50,159 nucleotides of DNA from Henriciella sp. (GCA_013214545.1 JABSQB010000001.1:1-50159); one strand, 5' to 3'. Counted from the first letter of the stretch, positions 36,498-45,268 are shown. The notes: generated from the sequence alone by a model not told the origin. Made by a program: numbers and translations.

Positions 36498-37973
36498 ATG
36501 GGCAAGACCAAACAGCCGAAACCGATCGATCTCGCGCGCAAGCCGCGCGGCTTTCCGGATAAGCGCGAAAATCTCATCCATGCCGAACAGGATATGATCG
36601 AGAAAATCACCGGCGTTTACCGGCGCTGGGGCTTTGAAGGGCTGGAGACCGGGGCGTTTGAATATGCCGATGCGCTCGGCAAGTTTCTGCCCGATGATGA
36701 CCGTCCGAATGCCGGGGTATTTGCGCTTCAGGATGATGACGAACAATGGATGAGCCTGCGCTATGATCTTACTGCGCCGCTTGCCCGTTTCGCGGCAGAG
36801 AACTGGCAGACCTTGCCGAAACCATTCAGGCGCTATGCCGCCGGTCCCGTCTGGCGCAATGAAAAGCCGGGTCCGGGCCGGTTCCGTGAATTCCTGCAAT
36901 GCGATGCCGACACAGTTGGTGCCGCAGGTGCGCATGCAGATGCTGAGATGATCGCGATGGCCGCTGAAGCCATGCGCGCAGCTGGCGCGGCCAACGGCGA
37001 GTTTACCATTCGCGTCAATACGCGTCGCTTGCTCAATGCGGTGCTTGAGACGGTCGGCGCAAGCGAGGACAGTACGCGGCTCACCATCCTGCGGGCGCTC
37101 GACAAGCTTGATAAGTTTGGGGTCAGCGGCGTCGCCGATCTGCTCGGTGCGGGCCGCATGGATGAAAGTGGTGACTTCACCAAAGGGGCTGGTCTGGACG
37201 CAGCCGGCGTCAAACAAGTGCTCGCCTTTGCCGAAGCGGGGCGTTCAACACGCAGTGAAACGCTGGAGGCATTGGGCCAGGCGGTAGGCACGGGCGAAGA
37301 AGCCGCCGCGGGCCTTGCAGAACTCGATGCCATTGCGCGCGGGCTCGAAGCGCTTGGCGCGCCAGAGTCTGACGTCACGATCGATCCGTCGGTCGTGCGC
37401 GGTCTGGAATACTATACCGGACCCGTCTTCGAAGCAGAGCTTTTGAAAGAGACCGTGGACGAAGACGGCAACACGGTCCGGATTGGCTCTGTCGGTGGTG
37501 GCGGTCGATATGATGACCTTGTTGCTCGCTTCACGGGCGAGAAAATTCCCGCAACAGGATTCTCAGTTGGCGTCAGTCGGCTCGCGGCGGCGTTCTCGAT
37601 CAGCGGCGTTATTGGAGAATTGAACGGGCCGGTTGTTGTCCTCAATATGGACCGGGAGGATCCATCCGAGGCGCTGAAGCTTGCGACCGAACTGCGCAGC
37701 ACCGGTATTCGCGCCGAAGCCTATATGGGCAGCTCCGGCATGCGCCCACAAATGAAGTACGCGGACCGCCGCGGCGCACCCGCTGTGATTATGGTCGGCA
37801 GCGACGAGCTCGAAAAGGGCGTCGTGACCATCAAGGACTTGAAAGAAGGCGCGCGCCAGGCAGCGGCGATTGCGAGTAATGAAGAGTATCGCGAAGCGCG
37901 CCCGGGCCAGTTCGAGGCGCCGCGCGCCGACATGATTGCGCGCATCCAGGCGATTCTGGAGGCGGACCAGTGA
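36498..37973 (+). CDS. hisS: histidine--tRNA ligase
   Basis: Class II histidyl-tRNA synthetase (491 aa), of the longer alphaproteobacterial type. Motif 2 is RYAAGPVWRNEKPGPGRFRE with FLQCDADTVG, HisA-type residues are in VRGLEYYTGPVFEAEL, motif 3 is in GGRYDDLVARFTGEKIPATG with FSVGVSR, and the anticodon-binding domain (about 375-470) has VVVLNMDREDPSEALKLATELR. It charges tRNA-His with histidine in the cytoplasm. I chose the ATG at 36498; the open frame upstream crosses the tRNA and cannot be used. It is the first gene of hisS-hisZ-hisG and is placed behind a His attenuator. The 3' end overlaps hisZ (GTGA). Confidence 0.95.
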   Translation: MGKTKQPKPIDLARKPRGFPDKRENLIHAEQDMIEKITGVYRRWGFEGLETGAFEYADALGKFLPDDDRPNAGVFALQDDDEQWMSLRYDLTAPLARFAAENWQTLPKPFRRYAAGPVWRNEKPGPGRFREFLQCDADTVGAAGAHADAEMIAMAAEAMRAAGAANGEFTIRVNTRRLLNAVLETVGASEDSTRLTILRALDKLDKFGVSGVADLLGAGRMDESGDFTKGAGLDAAGVKQVLAFAEAGRSTRSETLEALGQAVGTGEEAAAGLAELDAIARGLEALGAPESDVTIDPSVVRGLEYYTGPVFEAELLKETVDEDGNTVRIGSVGGGGRYDDLVARFTGEKIPATGFSVGVSRLAAAFSISGVIGELNGPVVVLNMDREDPSEALKLATELRSTGIRAEAYMGSSGMRPQMKYADRRGAPAVIMVGSDELEKGVVTIKDLKEGARQAAAIASNEEYREARPGQFEAPRADMIARIQAILEADQ

Positions 37974-39097
37974 GTGTTGCGCAGCAGGTTTTTACCGCGC
38001 TCGCGGCACGCGGCGGTGACGAAGTAGACGTGCCGGTCATTATCGAGGCTGCGGTTCCGCTGGAGCTCTCCGGCGAAGTCGTCCGCAGCCGGATTTGTAC
38101 GTTTGCAGATGCCGATGGGCGCGAATGGGCCTTGCGGCCAGATCTCACTCTGCCGGTCGCGCAGGCGGAAATCGCAGCGCGCAGCGCAGGCGCTTCCGAC
38201 GAAACGCTGCGCCGATATCGCGGCCCCGTGTTTCGCTTGCCGTCCATACCGGGAGAACCGGTGGAATACGAACAGGTTGGGCTGGAACGGTTCGGCGCCC
38301 CGCGCGGCGTCGAGGAAGATGTCTGGCTATTTGAGACGCTGGCTGATGCTTGCGCCGCAGCAGGCGTTGAGACCGGCGTGATTTCATTTGGCGATCTTGC
38401 CATCTTCCCAGCTTTTGTCGACGCTTTGGGATTGCAAGATGATGTTGCTGCCGGACTGAAACGGGCCTTTCGTCAGGAGGGCGGCGTACGGGCCTATCTT
38501 GCTGGGCACAGCGAAAAGCGCAGCGGCTTGTCACAGCGCCTGAAAGGCATGGACCGCGAAGAGGTCGCTTCTTTCGTTGATGATATCTACGCCATGACCG
38601 GGCTGCGACCCGTGGGCGAACGCACCGCTGATGAAGTGGTTGAGCGCCTGTTCCAAAGCGCTGGATCCTCTGCCGATGCGAGCCTGTCGGAGGACGCAGA
38701 TGCGATCCTGACAGAGCTGCTCTCGCTGCAAGTGCCATATCAGGAAGCCCCCGCTGCCTTGCGCGCGCTTGCCGATCGTGCGGGTCTGAAAGGTCTGGAT
38801 CAGCTGCTTGATCAGTTTGCCGAGCGGACCGAGCAAATCGCGGCTTCCACGCATGGCGCGTTACTGGGCGCTGCGCAGTTTGCCACGCGGTTCGGGCGTC
38901 GGTTCACTTATTATGATGGCTTCGTGTTTGAGATCGCCGCCGATGCCAGCGAAGCGGCAATGAAGCGTCCCATCGCTGCGGGCGGACGTTATGATTCGCT
39001 GCTTACAGATCTTTCCGGCGGCGCAGTTTCAGCCACGGCCATTGGCGGCATCATTATTCCTCATCGTCTTGCCGGACAGTCTGGAGCAGGCTCATGA
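37970..39097 (+). CDS. hisZ: ATP phosphoribosyltransferase regulatory subunit HisZ
   Basis: HisZ (375 aa), a catalytically inactive HisRS paralogue that joins short HisG to form the allosteric first enzyme of histidine synthesis. The HisRS-like core (WALRPDLTLPVAQAEIAARS, RYRGPVFRLP, EYEQVGLERFG) is recognisable, with the family features ISFGDLAIFPAFVDALGL and the late FTYYDGFVFEIA with AAGGRYDSLLTDLSGGAVSA. The start is a GTG overlapping the hisS stop (GTGA); the stop overlaps hisG by four bases. Being an aminoacyl-tRNA synthetase-fold protein beside hisS suggests an origin by duplication. Confidence 0.95.
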   Translation: MSVAQQVFTALAARGGDEVDVPVIIEAAVPLELSGEVVRSRICTFADADGREWALRPDLTLPVAQAEIAARSAGASDETLRRYRGPVFRLPSIPGEPVEYEQVGLERFGAPRGVEEDVWLFETLADACAAAGVETGVISFGDLAIFPAFVDALGLQDDVAAGLKRAFRQEGGVRAYLAGHSEKRSGLSQRLKGMDREEVASFVDDIYAMTGLRPVGERTADEVVERLFQSAGSSADASLSEDADAILTELLSLQVPYQEAPAALRALADRAGLKGLDQLLDQFAERTEQIAASTHGALLGAAQFATRFGRRFTYYDGFVFEIAADASEAAMKRPIAAGGRYDSLLTDLSGGAVSATAIGGIIIPHRLAGQSGAGS

Positions 39098-40029
39098 CCC
39101 GTCTATCAATTGCGATACCGTCAAAAGGGCGGCTGAAGGAAAAGTCTGAGGAGTGGTTCGCCAAGAGCGGCTTTAAGTTGCGCCAGAAGGGTGGTGGCCG
39201 CGGCTATAGCGCGGAACTGAGCGGACTTGGCGATGTCGATGTGATGCTGTTATCGGCGCGCGAGATTGCCACCGGGCTGATCGAGGGACAGATCCATTTG
39301 GGCATCACGGGCGAAGACTTGCTGCACGATCTGTCGGGCGCCGCCGAGACTGATTTCGAGGTGCTCCACAGGCTCGGCTTTGGCGGTGCGGATGTTATCG
39401 TTGCTGTTCCCGCAGCCTGGCTGGATGTAGAAACCATGGCGGATCTGGAAGCGGCCGGCGCTTTGTTCCGCGAACGCCACGGGCGACGCATGCGCGTTGC
39501 CACCAAGTATTTGCGATTGACCCGCCGATTCTTTGCTGAGCGATCAGTCGGAGAGTATCGCCTCGTCGAAAGCGCCGGGGCCACGGAAGCTGCGCCGGCG
39601 GCAGGGTCTGCCGAAGTGATCGTCGACATCACATCGACTGGCGCAACTCTGAAGGCGAATGATCTCAAAATCCTCCAAGACGGGGTGATTCTAAAGAGCG
39701 AGGCGGCGCTGACCGCATCGCTGAAAGCAGGTTGGTCAGATGAGTCGCTGGCACCGCTGCGGACCTTGCTGGATGGCGTACAAGCGACAGCGCGCGCAAA
39801 AACCCTGTCGCGTCTGGAAATGTCGAATTCGGTCAGCGAGGCGGATATGTCCGCAATCGGATTAACCATGATCAATGAGCGGGCCGCGCTTTGTCCTTCA
39901 GAAAAGGTACGCGAGGCGGCGCGCGCATTAACCAAACATGGCGCGGGAACTGTTGCGATTACAACAGTGGATCAGGTATTCGCCCCCGAAAACCGGGTCT
40001 TCGAAAATTTTGTTAAACAGGTGTCATAA
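39094..40029 (+). CDS. hisG: ATP phosphoribosyltransferase catalytic subunit HisG
   Basis: HisG catalyses the committed step of histidine synthesis, ATP plus PRPP to phosphoribosyl-ATP. Recognisable segments are LSIAIPSKGRLKEKSEEWFA, DVMLLSAREIATGLIEGQIH with LGITGEDLL, MRVATKYLRLTRRFFAE and the PRPP-binding VIVDITSTGATLKANDLKIL. At 311 residues it is longer than the usual HisZ-dependent short form (about 210) because of a C-terminal region (about 230-311) reading SRLEMSNSVSEADMSAIGLT, similar in length to alphaproteobacterial HisG with an extra segment. It is the last gene of hisS-hisZ-hisG. Confidence 0.92.
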   Translation: MTRLSIAIPSKGRLKEKSEEWFAKSGFKLRQKGGGRGYSAELSGLGDVDVMLLSAREIATGLIEGQIHLGITGEDLLHDLSGAAETDFEVLHRLGFGGADVIVAVPAAWLDVETMADLEAAGALFRERHGRRMRVATKYLRLTRRFFAERSVGEYRLVESAGATEAAPAAGSAEVIVDITSTGATLKANDLKILQDGVILKSEAALTASLKAGWSDESLAPLRTLLDGVQATARAKTLSRLEMSNSVSEADMSAIGLTMINERAALCPSEKVREAARALTKHGAGTVAITTVDQVFAPENRVFENFVKQVS

Positions 40030-40034
40030 ATCGC

Positions 40035-40063
40035 TTGACGACCTGCGACATTATGGCGATACA
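40035..40063 (+). promoter_or_regulatory. promoter of candidate small RNA
   Basis: TTGACG (40035-40040), a 17-base spacer and GATACA (40058-40063) directly behind the hisG stop. Confidence 0.55.
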
Positions 40064-40069
40064 GGTTCT

Positions 40070-40139
40070 GCAAGTTTCTGGGAGGAAACGCTGCAATCAC
40101 TTTTCAGGGCGTGACCTTTTGGTCGCGCCTTTTTTCTTT
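40070..40139 (+). ncRNA. candidate small RNA, about 70 bases (possibly suhB/MmgR-like)
   Basis: A self-contained unit with a promoter at 40035-40063 and a strong intrinsic terminator at 40107-40139 but no open frame inside. The body contains TTTCTGGGAGGAAACGCTG, an anti-ribosome-site-like single-stranded stretch that recalls the conserved core of the alphaproteobacterial suhB/MmgR small RNA family, from memory. TGCA in GTTCTGCAAG may pair with the later GCTGCAATC. It could otherwise be the hisG 3' end with an internal processing signal. Confidence 0.55.
40107..40139 (+). terminator. terminator of the candidate small RNA and the his operon
   Basis: GGCGTGACC (40108-40116), TTTT loop, GGTCGCGCC (40121-40129; one G-U pair), then TTTTTTCTTTC. 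This is the strongest intrinsic terminator in the window. Confidence 0.9.
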
Positions 40140-40182
40140 CTCGGTATTCGCCCCCTGTTTTACTCCGGATTACGCCCCCGGC

Positions 40183-40214
40183 AAGAAACGACTCCCCCAA
40201 AAGAAACGACTCCC
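40183..40214 (+). repeat. 14-base direct repeat, period 18
   Basis: AAGAAACGACTCCC occurs at 40183-40196 and 40201-40214. The second copy continues into a small hairpin CTCCC-AAAG-GGGAG (40210-40223). Beyond it, 40224-40550 is AT-rich, contains the palindrome TTATTG-AAAAA-CAATAA and presumably the argD promoter, and I see no further feature. Confidence 0.6.
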
Positions 40215-40550
40215 AAAGGGGAGCCGCCAAGATGATTGGAGTGAGATTATCAATCTGGCGACGCTCAGGGGGAGAGAGGGGTCGAGAAATCGCCAAATCA
40301 TTTATTATTGAAAAACAATAACTGTTTATCGTTTTTCGTCAATGGTCGAATTCGCATTTGTCACCTGAAAGTTTTGTAAGGAAGATTTGTATCGATAATT
40401 TCGCTGCGGCGGCATGATCGTGTCTCAGATGTAACATATCGCGCCCGAATTTGCCTCAAGCATGGCATGTGTTGACTTTCAGTCAGAGGCTCGCCAAGCG
40501 TGCGCTGAAGGGCAACCCAAGCGATTATCAGACTCAGACAGGAGAATACT

Positions 40551-41744
40551 ATGTCCGATCCGCGTCAGCACATCATGCCGGTCTACCGTCCACCGGAAGA
40601 AGCGTTCGAGCGTGGGGAAGGCGTGCGCCTGATCACCGAAGAGGGCAAATCCTATCTCGATTTCGTCGCAGGTATTGCGGTGAGCGCGCTTGGCCATTCG
40701 CATCCTGCCATGGTCGAAGCACTTCAGGACCAGGCGGCAAAGCTCTGGCACACGTCGAACATGTTCCGCGTACCAGCAGGCGAAGAGCTGGCGCGCAAAA
40801 TGTGTGAGCGCTTGCCATTTGCTGACCGCGTTTTCTTCACCAATTCGGGCACAGAGGCGATTGAATGCGCGCTGAAGACAGCCCGAAAGTATCACTGGGC
40901 AAATGGCGACGAGGATCGTTATGAGATCGTCACCTTTTCCGGTGCTTTCCATGGCCGCTCCCTTGGCGCGATCAATGCTGGCGGCAATCCGAAATATCAG
41001 GAAGGCTTTGGACCGGCGCTGCCAGGGTTCACTCAGGTGGAGTTCGGCGATCATGAGGCTCTGGACAAAGCAGTGACGGACAAGACCGCAGCTGTGCTGG
41101 TTGAGCCTGTGCAGGGCGAAGGCGGTGTGCGGGCCATACCGGAAACCTGCCTGACCGAGCTGCGCAAGCTTTGTGATGAGCGCGGCGCGCTGCTGATTTA
41201 TGACGAAGTGCAATGCGGTATGGGCCGAACCGGCCAATTGTTCGCGCACGAATGGGCTGAGAATGCTGAGCCCGATATCATGTGTGTCGCCAAGGGCGTG
41301 GGCGGCGGATTCCCATTCGGCGCATGTCTCACCACGGAAGCGGCCGGCAGCGTCATGCAACCCGGCAGCCATGGTTCGACTTATGGCGGCAACCCGCTCG
41401 CCATGGCGGTCGGCAATGTCGTTTGGGACATCATCGCTGATGAAGCGTTTTTGGCTCAGGTCCGCCGCGTATCCGGTACCGTCGTGCAGGGACTGAAATC
41501 GCTCGCAGATAGTCACCCTGACAAAGTCGTCGGCGTCACCGGCAAAGGTCTGCTGGTTGGATTGCAGCTGAAAGCCTTGCCGAAACCGGTTCAGAATGCC
41601 TGCCGCGACCGAGGCCTGCTGGTCGGTGTCGCGGGCAATAATGTCCTGCGCCTCGCACCGCCGCTGGTGATCGAAGATTTAGATGTGCGCGAAGCCGTCA
41701 GCGTCATGGACGAAGCGCTCGGCAGCTGGGAAGTCGCGACTTAG
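40551..41744 (+). CDS. argD: acetylornithine/succinyldiaminopimelate aminotransferase
   Basis: PLP-dependent class III aminotransferase (397 aa) converting N-acetylglutamate semialdehyde to N-acetylornithine in arginine synthesis, and often succinyl-DAP too. Visible elements: GIAVSALGHSHPAMVEALQD, NSGTEAIECALKTARKYH (PLP phosphate loop), FSGAFHGRSLGA, IYDEVQCGMGRTG and the Schiff-base Lys248 in DIMCVAKGVGGGFPFG, then GSHGSTYGGNPLAMAVG. The ACAGGAG ribosome site is six bases before the ATG. Argininosuccinate genes are not nearby. The alternative call is another omega-aminotransferase of the same subfamily. It ends by overlapping the convergent oppC by four bases. Confidence 0.9.
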   Translation: MSDPRQHIMPVYRPPEEAFERGEGVRLITEEGKSYLDFVAGIAVSALGHSHPAMVEALQDQAAKLWHTSNMFRVPAGEELARKMCERLPFADRVFFTNSGTEAIECALKTARKYHWANGDEDRYEIVTFSGAFHGRSLGAINAGGNPKYQEGFGPALPGFTQVEFGDHEALDKAVTDKTAAVLVEPVQGEGGVRAIPETCLTELRKLCDERGALLIYDEVQCGMGRTGQLFAHEWAENAEPDIMCVAKGVGGGFPFGACLTTEAAGSVMQPGSHGSTYGGNPLAMAVGNVVWDIIADEAFLAQVRRVSGTVVQGLKSLADSHPDKVVGVTGKGLLVGLQLKALPKPVQNACRDRGLLVGVAGNNVLRLAPPLVIEDLDVREAVSVMDEALGSWEVAT

Positions 41745-42643
41745 CGCTCTTTCGGGTCCAGCGCGTCCCGCAGACCGTCGCCGATAAAGTTCAGGCAGAG
41801 CAGGGTCACCATCATGGTGAGCGCTGGGGCGAGCAGCATCCAGGGCTTGTCCTGCATTTCCTTGGCGCCGTCGGAGATCAGCACACCGAGCGAAGTCAGT
41901 GGCTCATTCACGCCGAGGCCGAGGAAGGAGAGGAAACTCTCTGCCAGGATGACTACTGGAATGGTCAGCGTCACATAGACCGCAACGGGACCAACCACGT
42001 TGGGGATGATGTGACGACGAATGGTGGTGAAGAAAGGCACGCCGGTGGCACGCGCTGCTTCGATGAATTCCATATTCTTGATCGCCAGCGTCTGGCCGCG
42101 GACAATCCGGCTCATGGTCAACCATTCGACCGCGCCAATCGCCGCGAAAATCAGGATGATGTTACGCCCGAATACGGTCAGCAGCAGGATGACGAAGAAG
42201 ATGAAGGGCATGGCATAAAGCACGTCGACAAAGCGCATCATGATATTGTCCACCCGACCGCCAACGAAGCCAGCGACCGCGCCCCAGGTCACGCCAATGA
42301 TCAGCGATACGATGGTCGCCACCATGCCGACTGCGAGCGAGATTCGCAGTCCGATCATCAATCGTGCAAGACTGTCGCGGCCCTGCGTATCCGTGCCGAG
42401 AAGGTGAAGATTCTCGAATGTCGGCGCGAGTTCAACATTGCTCGAAATCGTCCGGTAATCATGCACCCAGACAAGCGGCCCGATCGCGGCGATCAGGACC
42501 ATGATCCCGAGCACCCACATTGAAACCACGGCAGCTTTGTTGCGGAACAGGCGGGCGCGGGCATCGTCCCAAAGTGAACGGCCGCCCTGGATCGCAGTTT
42601 CCACCGCTTGCTTGCGGCCAGTCAGGTCCATCGTATCAGTCAT
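41741..42643 (-). CDS. peptide ABC transporter permease, OppC type
   Basis: A 300-residue inner-membrane permease with an N-terminal cytoplasmic segment, helix 1 (about 35-55; AAVVSMWVLGIMVLIAAIGP) and five further helices. The periplasmic FENLHLLGTDTQGRDSLARL and the EAA coupling motif EAARATGVPFFTTIRRHIIP with NVVGP are diagnostic of the DppC/OppC group. It pairs with the OppB-type gene upstream, whose stop it overlaps by eight bases. No substrate-binding protein or ATPase (OppD/OppF) gene is in the adjacent sequence, so those must be encoded elsewhere. The substrate is probably oligopeptide or a similar compound. Confidence 0.92.
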   Translation of the reverse strand: MTDTMDLTGRKQAVETAIQGGRSLWDDARARLFRNKAAVVSMWVLGIMVLIAAIGPLVWVHDYRTISSNVELAPTFENLHLLGTDTQGRDSLARLMIGLRISLAVGMVATIVSLIIGVTWGAVAGFVGGRVDNIMMRFVDVLYAMPFIFFVILLLTVFGRNIILIFAAIGAVEWLTMSRIVRGQTLAIKNMEFIEAARATGVPFFTTIRRHIIPNVVGPVAVYVTLTIPVVILAESFLSFLGLGVNEPLTSLGVLISDGAKEMQDKPWMLLAPALTMMVTLLCLNFIGDGLRDALDPKER

Positions 42644-43607
42644 ACTTCACCTTCGGATCGAGCAGGGCGTACAGAATATCCGCCACCAGATTGAACAGAA
42701 CGATCAGCGTCGCGTAGATAATCAGCGCGCCCATCACCAGCGTGTAGTCGCGATTGATCGCGCCATCGACGAAGTAGGAGCCCATGCCGGGTAGTCCGAA
42801 AATGCGCTCAATCACCAGTGACCCGGTCATCACCCGCGCCATGGCTGGGCCAACATAAGAGACGAGTGGCAGTATGGCAGATGGCAAGGCGTGTTTCATC
42901 ACCACATCGCGCTCGGACAGGCCCTTAGCGCGGGCCGTTCGGATATGGCCCGAACGCATCGTCTCGATCACGCTCGCCCGCATCAGACGCGAAATGATCG
43001 CAATCTGGGGGAGCGCCAGCGTGATTACGGGCAGGGTCATATTGTGCAAACTCATCCCGATATTGGGATAAGTGCCGAGCCCGCCGACGGCGAATATGCC
43101 AAAGGTCAGAGCGAAGATCAGGATCAGGATCGGCCCGGTCACAAAGGTCGGAATTGAAATCCCCGCCATGGCAAAGCCCATGACTGAATAATCGCCCGCT
43201 GTGTTCTGGCGTAGGCCCGCAAATATACCCATCGCGGTGCCGACAATGATGGCCAGCGTGATCGACAAGAATCCAATCGCCAGACTGATCGGCAGGCCGT
43301 CGGCAATGAGATCATTCACGCTCTTGCCCAGTGTCTTCATGCTGGGCCCGAAATCGAGCTGAACGACGCCCCAGAGATAGTCGGTATATTGCTGCCAAAG
43401 CGGCTTATCGAGGCCGAATTTGGCGTTCAGTGCAGCTTCGGTAGCGGCGTTGAGTTTGCGTTCCCCGTCAAAAGGTCCACCCGGGGCCATCCGCATCATG
43501 AAGAAGGCGACGGTGATGATGACCAGCAGAGTCGGAATGGCAATCAATAGGCGTCGGGCCGTATAGGCCCAGGGAATGCGCGAGGCGATACGCTGTACGG
43601 CAGACAA
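42636..43607 (-). CDS. peptide ABC transporter permease, OppB type
   Basis: A 323-residue permease with six membrane helices. The OppB-style N-terminus TARRLLIAIPTLLVIITVAF with FMMRMAPGGPFDGER, periplasmic AALNAKFGLDKPLWQQYTDY, and the coupling motif RTARAKGLSERDVVMKHALP with SAILPL are all visible. It forms the translocation pore with the OppC-type protein. It is the first gene of this two-gene unit; the gene upstream is divergent. Confidence 0.93.
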   Translation of the reverse strand: MSAVQRIASRIPWAYTARRLLIAIPTLLVIITVAFFMMRMAPGGPFDGERKLNAATEAALNAKFGLDKPLWQQYTDYLWGVVQLDFGPSMKTLGKSVNDLIADGLPISLAIGFLSITLAIIVGTAMGIFAGLRQNTAGDYSVMGFAMAGISIPTFVTGPILILIFALTFGIFAVGGLGTYPNIGMSLHNMTLPVITLALPQIAIISRLMRASVIETMRSGHIRTARAKGLSERDVVMKHALPSAILPLVSYVGPAMARVMTGSLVIERIFGLPGMGSYFVDGAINRDYTLVMGALIIYATLIVLFNLVADILYALLDPKVKYD

Positions 43608-43733
43608 GGTTCCGGCGTCCCTTATGTTATGTGCATTAGATTCAACACGAAGGGCTTGGCAGCCCCGCCAACACTTCTTACGTTCACGCCCTTAGACGCA
43701 AAGTCAACGCCCATCTACACTGGAGCCCCTTTC

Positions 43734-44144
43734 ATGGCCGATATCCGCAAAGTCACCGACGGGTTCGCCGTCGCGCCGCAAATTGACGAGAGTGACGTGC
43801 AGGCGATTGTCGACGCAGGATACAAGACCCTGATTGCCAACCGCCCGGACGGCGAAGGCGGCATCGATCAACCGCGCATGGGCGCTATCCGTGCTAAAGC
43901 AGAAGCGCTGGGCCTGACCTTTGTGGCGATCCCGTTTGCCGGCGCGCCAACGCCTGACATTCTCGAGCGATTCGGGGCGGCATTGGCCGAAGCCCCGGCG
44001 CCTGTTTTAGCATATTGCCGAACCGGTACGCGCTCAATCACAGCCTGGGCACTGACCCATGGCGGGCAAGGGATGGGCGAGGAAGTCGTCGATGCAGCTG
44101 CAGGCGCGGGCTATGATCTCTCGGCGCTCAAGCCACTGCTGTAA
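43734..44144 (+). CDS. DUF442 / BLH-type phosphatase-like protein
   Basis: A 136-residue protein of the DUF442 (beta-lactamase hydrolase-like, TIGR01244) family: IRKVTDGFAVAPQIDESDVQ, GYKTLIANRPDGEGGIDQPR, FVAIPFAGAPTPDILERFG and the catalytic loop AYCRTGTRSITAW with Cys95, in a phosphatase/sulfurtransferase-like arrangement. Homologues fused to MBL domains are linked to sulfide oxidation; this one stands alone, although an MBL hydrolase is 1.5 kb away on the same strand. GGAG eight bases before the ATG supports the start. Homology begins here rather than further upstream. Confidence 0.88.
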   Translation: MADIRKVTDGFAVAPQIDESDVQAIVDAGYKTLIANRPDGEGGIDQPRMGAIRAKAEALGLTFVAIPFAGAPTPDILERFGAALAEAPAPVLAYCRTGTRSITAWALTHGGQGMGEEVVDAAAGAGYDLSALKPLL

Positions 44145-44263
44145 CGGCCTCCTCAAATATTTGTGAGCATTTATTCACTTCAAGTGACCAAAAGAGCTTG
44201 CTAGCGTCTTCACAAAATGCGAATTCACCATAAAAGCCGCTGCGAAGGCTTGAGGAGTAAAGT

Positions 44264-45196
44264 ATGTCGCGAAACTGGCTGACAGACTTTAAATATGAAG
44301 ATGGCGCTTGGCTGGTCAAAAAGACCGGTCACCGCATTCCGGCGACCCGTGAGCTGGCGAATGACATCTTCACGTGGCTGACCTTTTACACGCTGGCGCA
44401 GTCCTGGCGCAGCTGGCGACGCGTGACCGGACATAAGCGTCCCACGATTGCGTTCTATCCGGAAAAACCGCGGCCTTGGTACTTCATCTGGCCGGTCATG
44501 CATGCCTCCGGCGCCAAGCTGATTTCAGACACCAGCATCGCCGACATTGTTTTCCAGTTCGATGATTCAACCGAAACCGATCACGCCCCGCCGAAAACCA
44601 AAGCTGGTGCAAAACTGGTGAACTTTGGCTGTAAGGACATTTCGAAATCTAACGTCGCGGCGGCGTTTGAGCGCGCTGCGGGCTACAGCCTAGCCGTTGA
44701 TCCGCGGACGTTCACTGGCACGATGGTGGAAAAATCCGAGAAGAATGCCTGTCATGATGGCCGTATTCTGGAAGGTCCGATCGAGCCGCTGGCCGACAAG
44801 ACCTATCAGGTTTTGGTCGATAACGAGATTCCGGGCGGTCTGATTGAAGACTTGCGCTGCTGCATTTGTGGCGGCGAACCAGCCATCGTCTTCCGCAAGC
44901 GCCGTCCGATCGGTCGCCGCTTTCTCAATGAGAATGCTGAAGTTTTGCTCGATACGCCGCAAAACTGCTACTCGGAAGATGAAATTCGCGTGATCTCACG
45001 ATTTGCTGATGAGATCGGTCTGGAATGGGGCGGCGTCGACGTGCTACGCGATAATGCGTCCGGCAAGATCTACATTGTCGACGCGAATAAAACCGATATG
45101 GGCCCGCCCGTGGCGCTGAAGCTTGGCGACAAGCTGAAATCCACCCGCCGCATGGCAAAGGCCTTTGTCGCCGCGTTTGCGCCGAAACGTAGGTAG
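44264..45196 (+). CDS. ATP-grasp-like protein of unknown function
   Basis: A 310-residue protein. The central part (about 165-300) reads like an ATP-grasp fold: TMVEKSEKNACHDGRILEGP, YQVLVDNEIPGGLIEDLRCC, EPAIVFRKRRPIGRRF and a C-terminal DEIGLEWGGVDVLRDNASGK with IYIVDANKTDMGPP, in which Asp and Asn/Lys may bind magnesium-ATP. The N-terminal part is helical (FTWLTFYTLAQSWRSWRRV) and lacks a signal peptide. ATP-grasp enzymes form amide, thioester or phosphate bonds; the substrate is unknown. GAGGAG eight bases before the ATG supports the start. Confidence 0.65.
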   Translation: MSRNWLTDFKYEDGAWLVKKTGHRIPATRELANDIFTWLTFYTLAQSWRSWRRVTGHKRPTIAFYPEKPRPWYFIWPVMHASGAKLISDTSIADIVFQFDDSTETDHAPPKTKAGAKLVNFGCKDISKSNVAAAFERAAGYSLAVDPRTFTGTMVEKSEKNACHDGRILEGPIEPLADKTYQVLVDNEIPGGLIEDLRCCICGGEPAIVFRKRRPIGRRFLNENAEVLLDTPQNCYSEDEIRVISRFADEIGLEWGGVDVLRDNASGKIYIVDANKTDMGPPVALKLGDKLKSTRRMAKAFVAAFAPKRR

Positions 45197-45268
45197 TTTG
45201 CCGGACTTGCGAAATCAGGGCAGGACGTCCCAGAAGAAAAACTAGAAGAAACAAGACAGCGAACTCCC

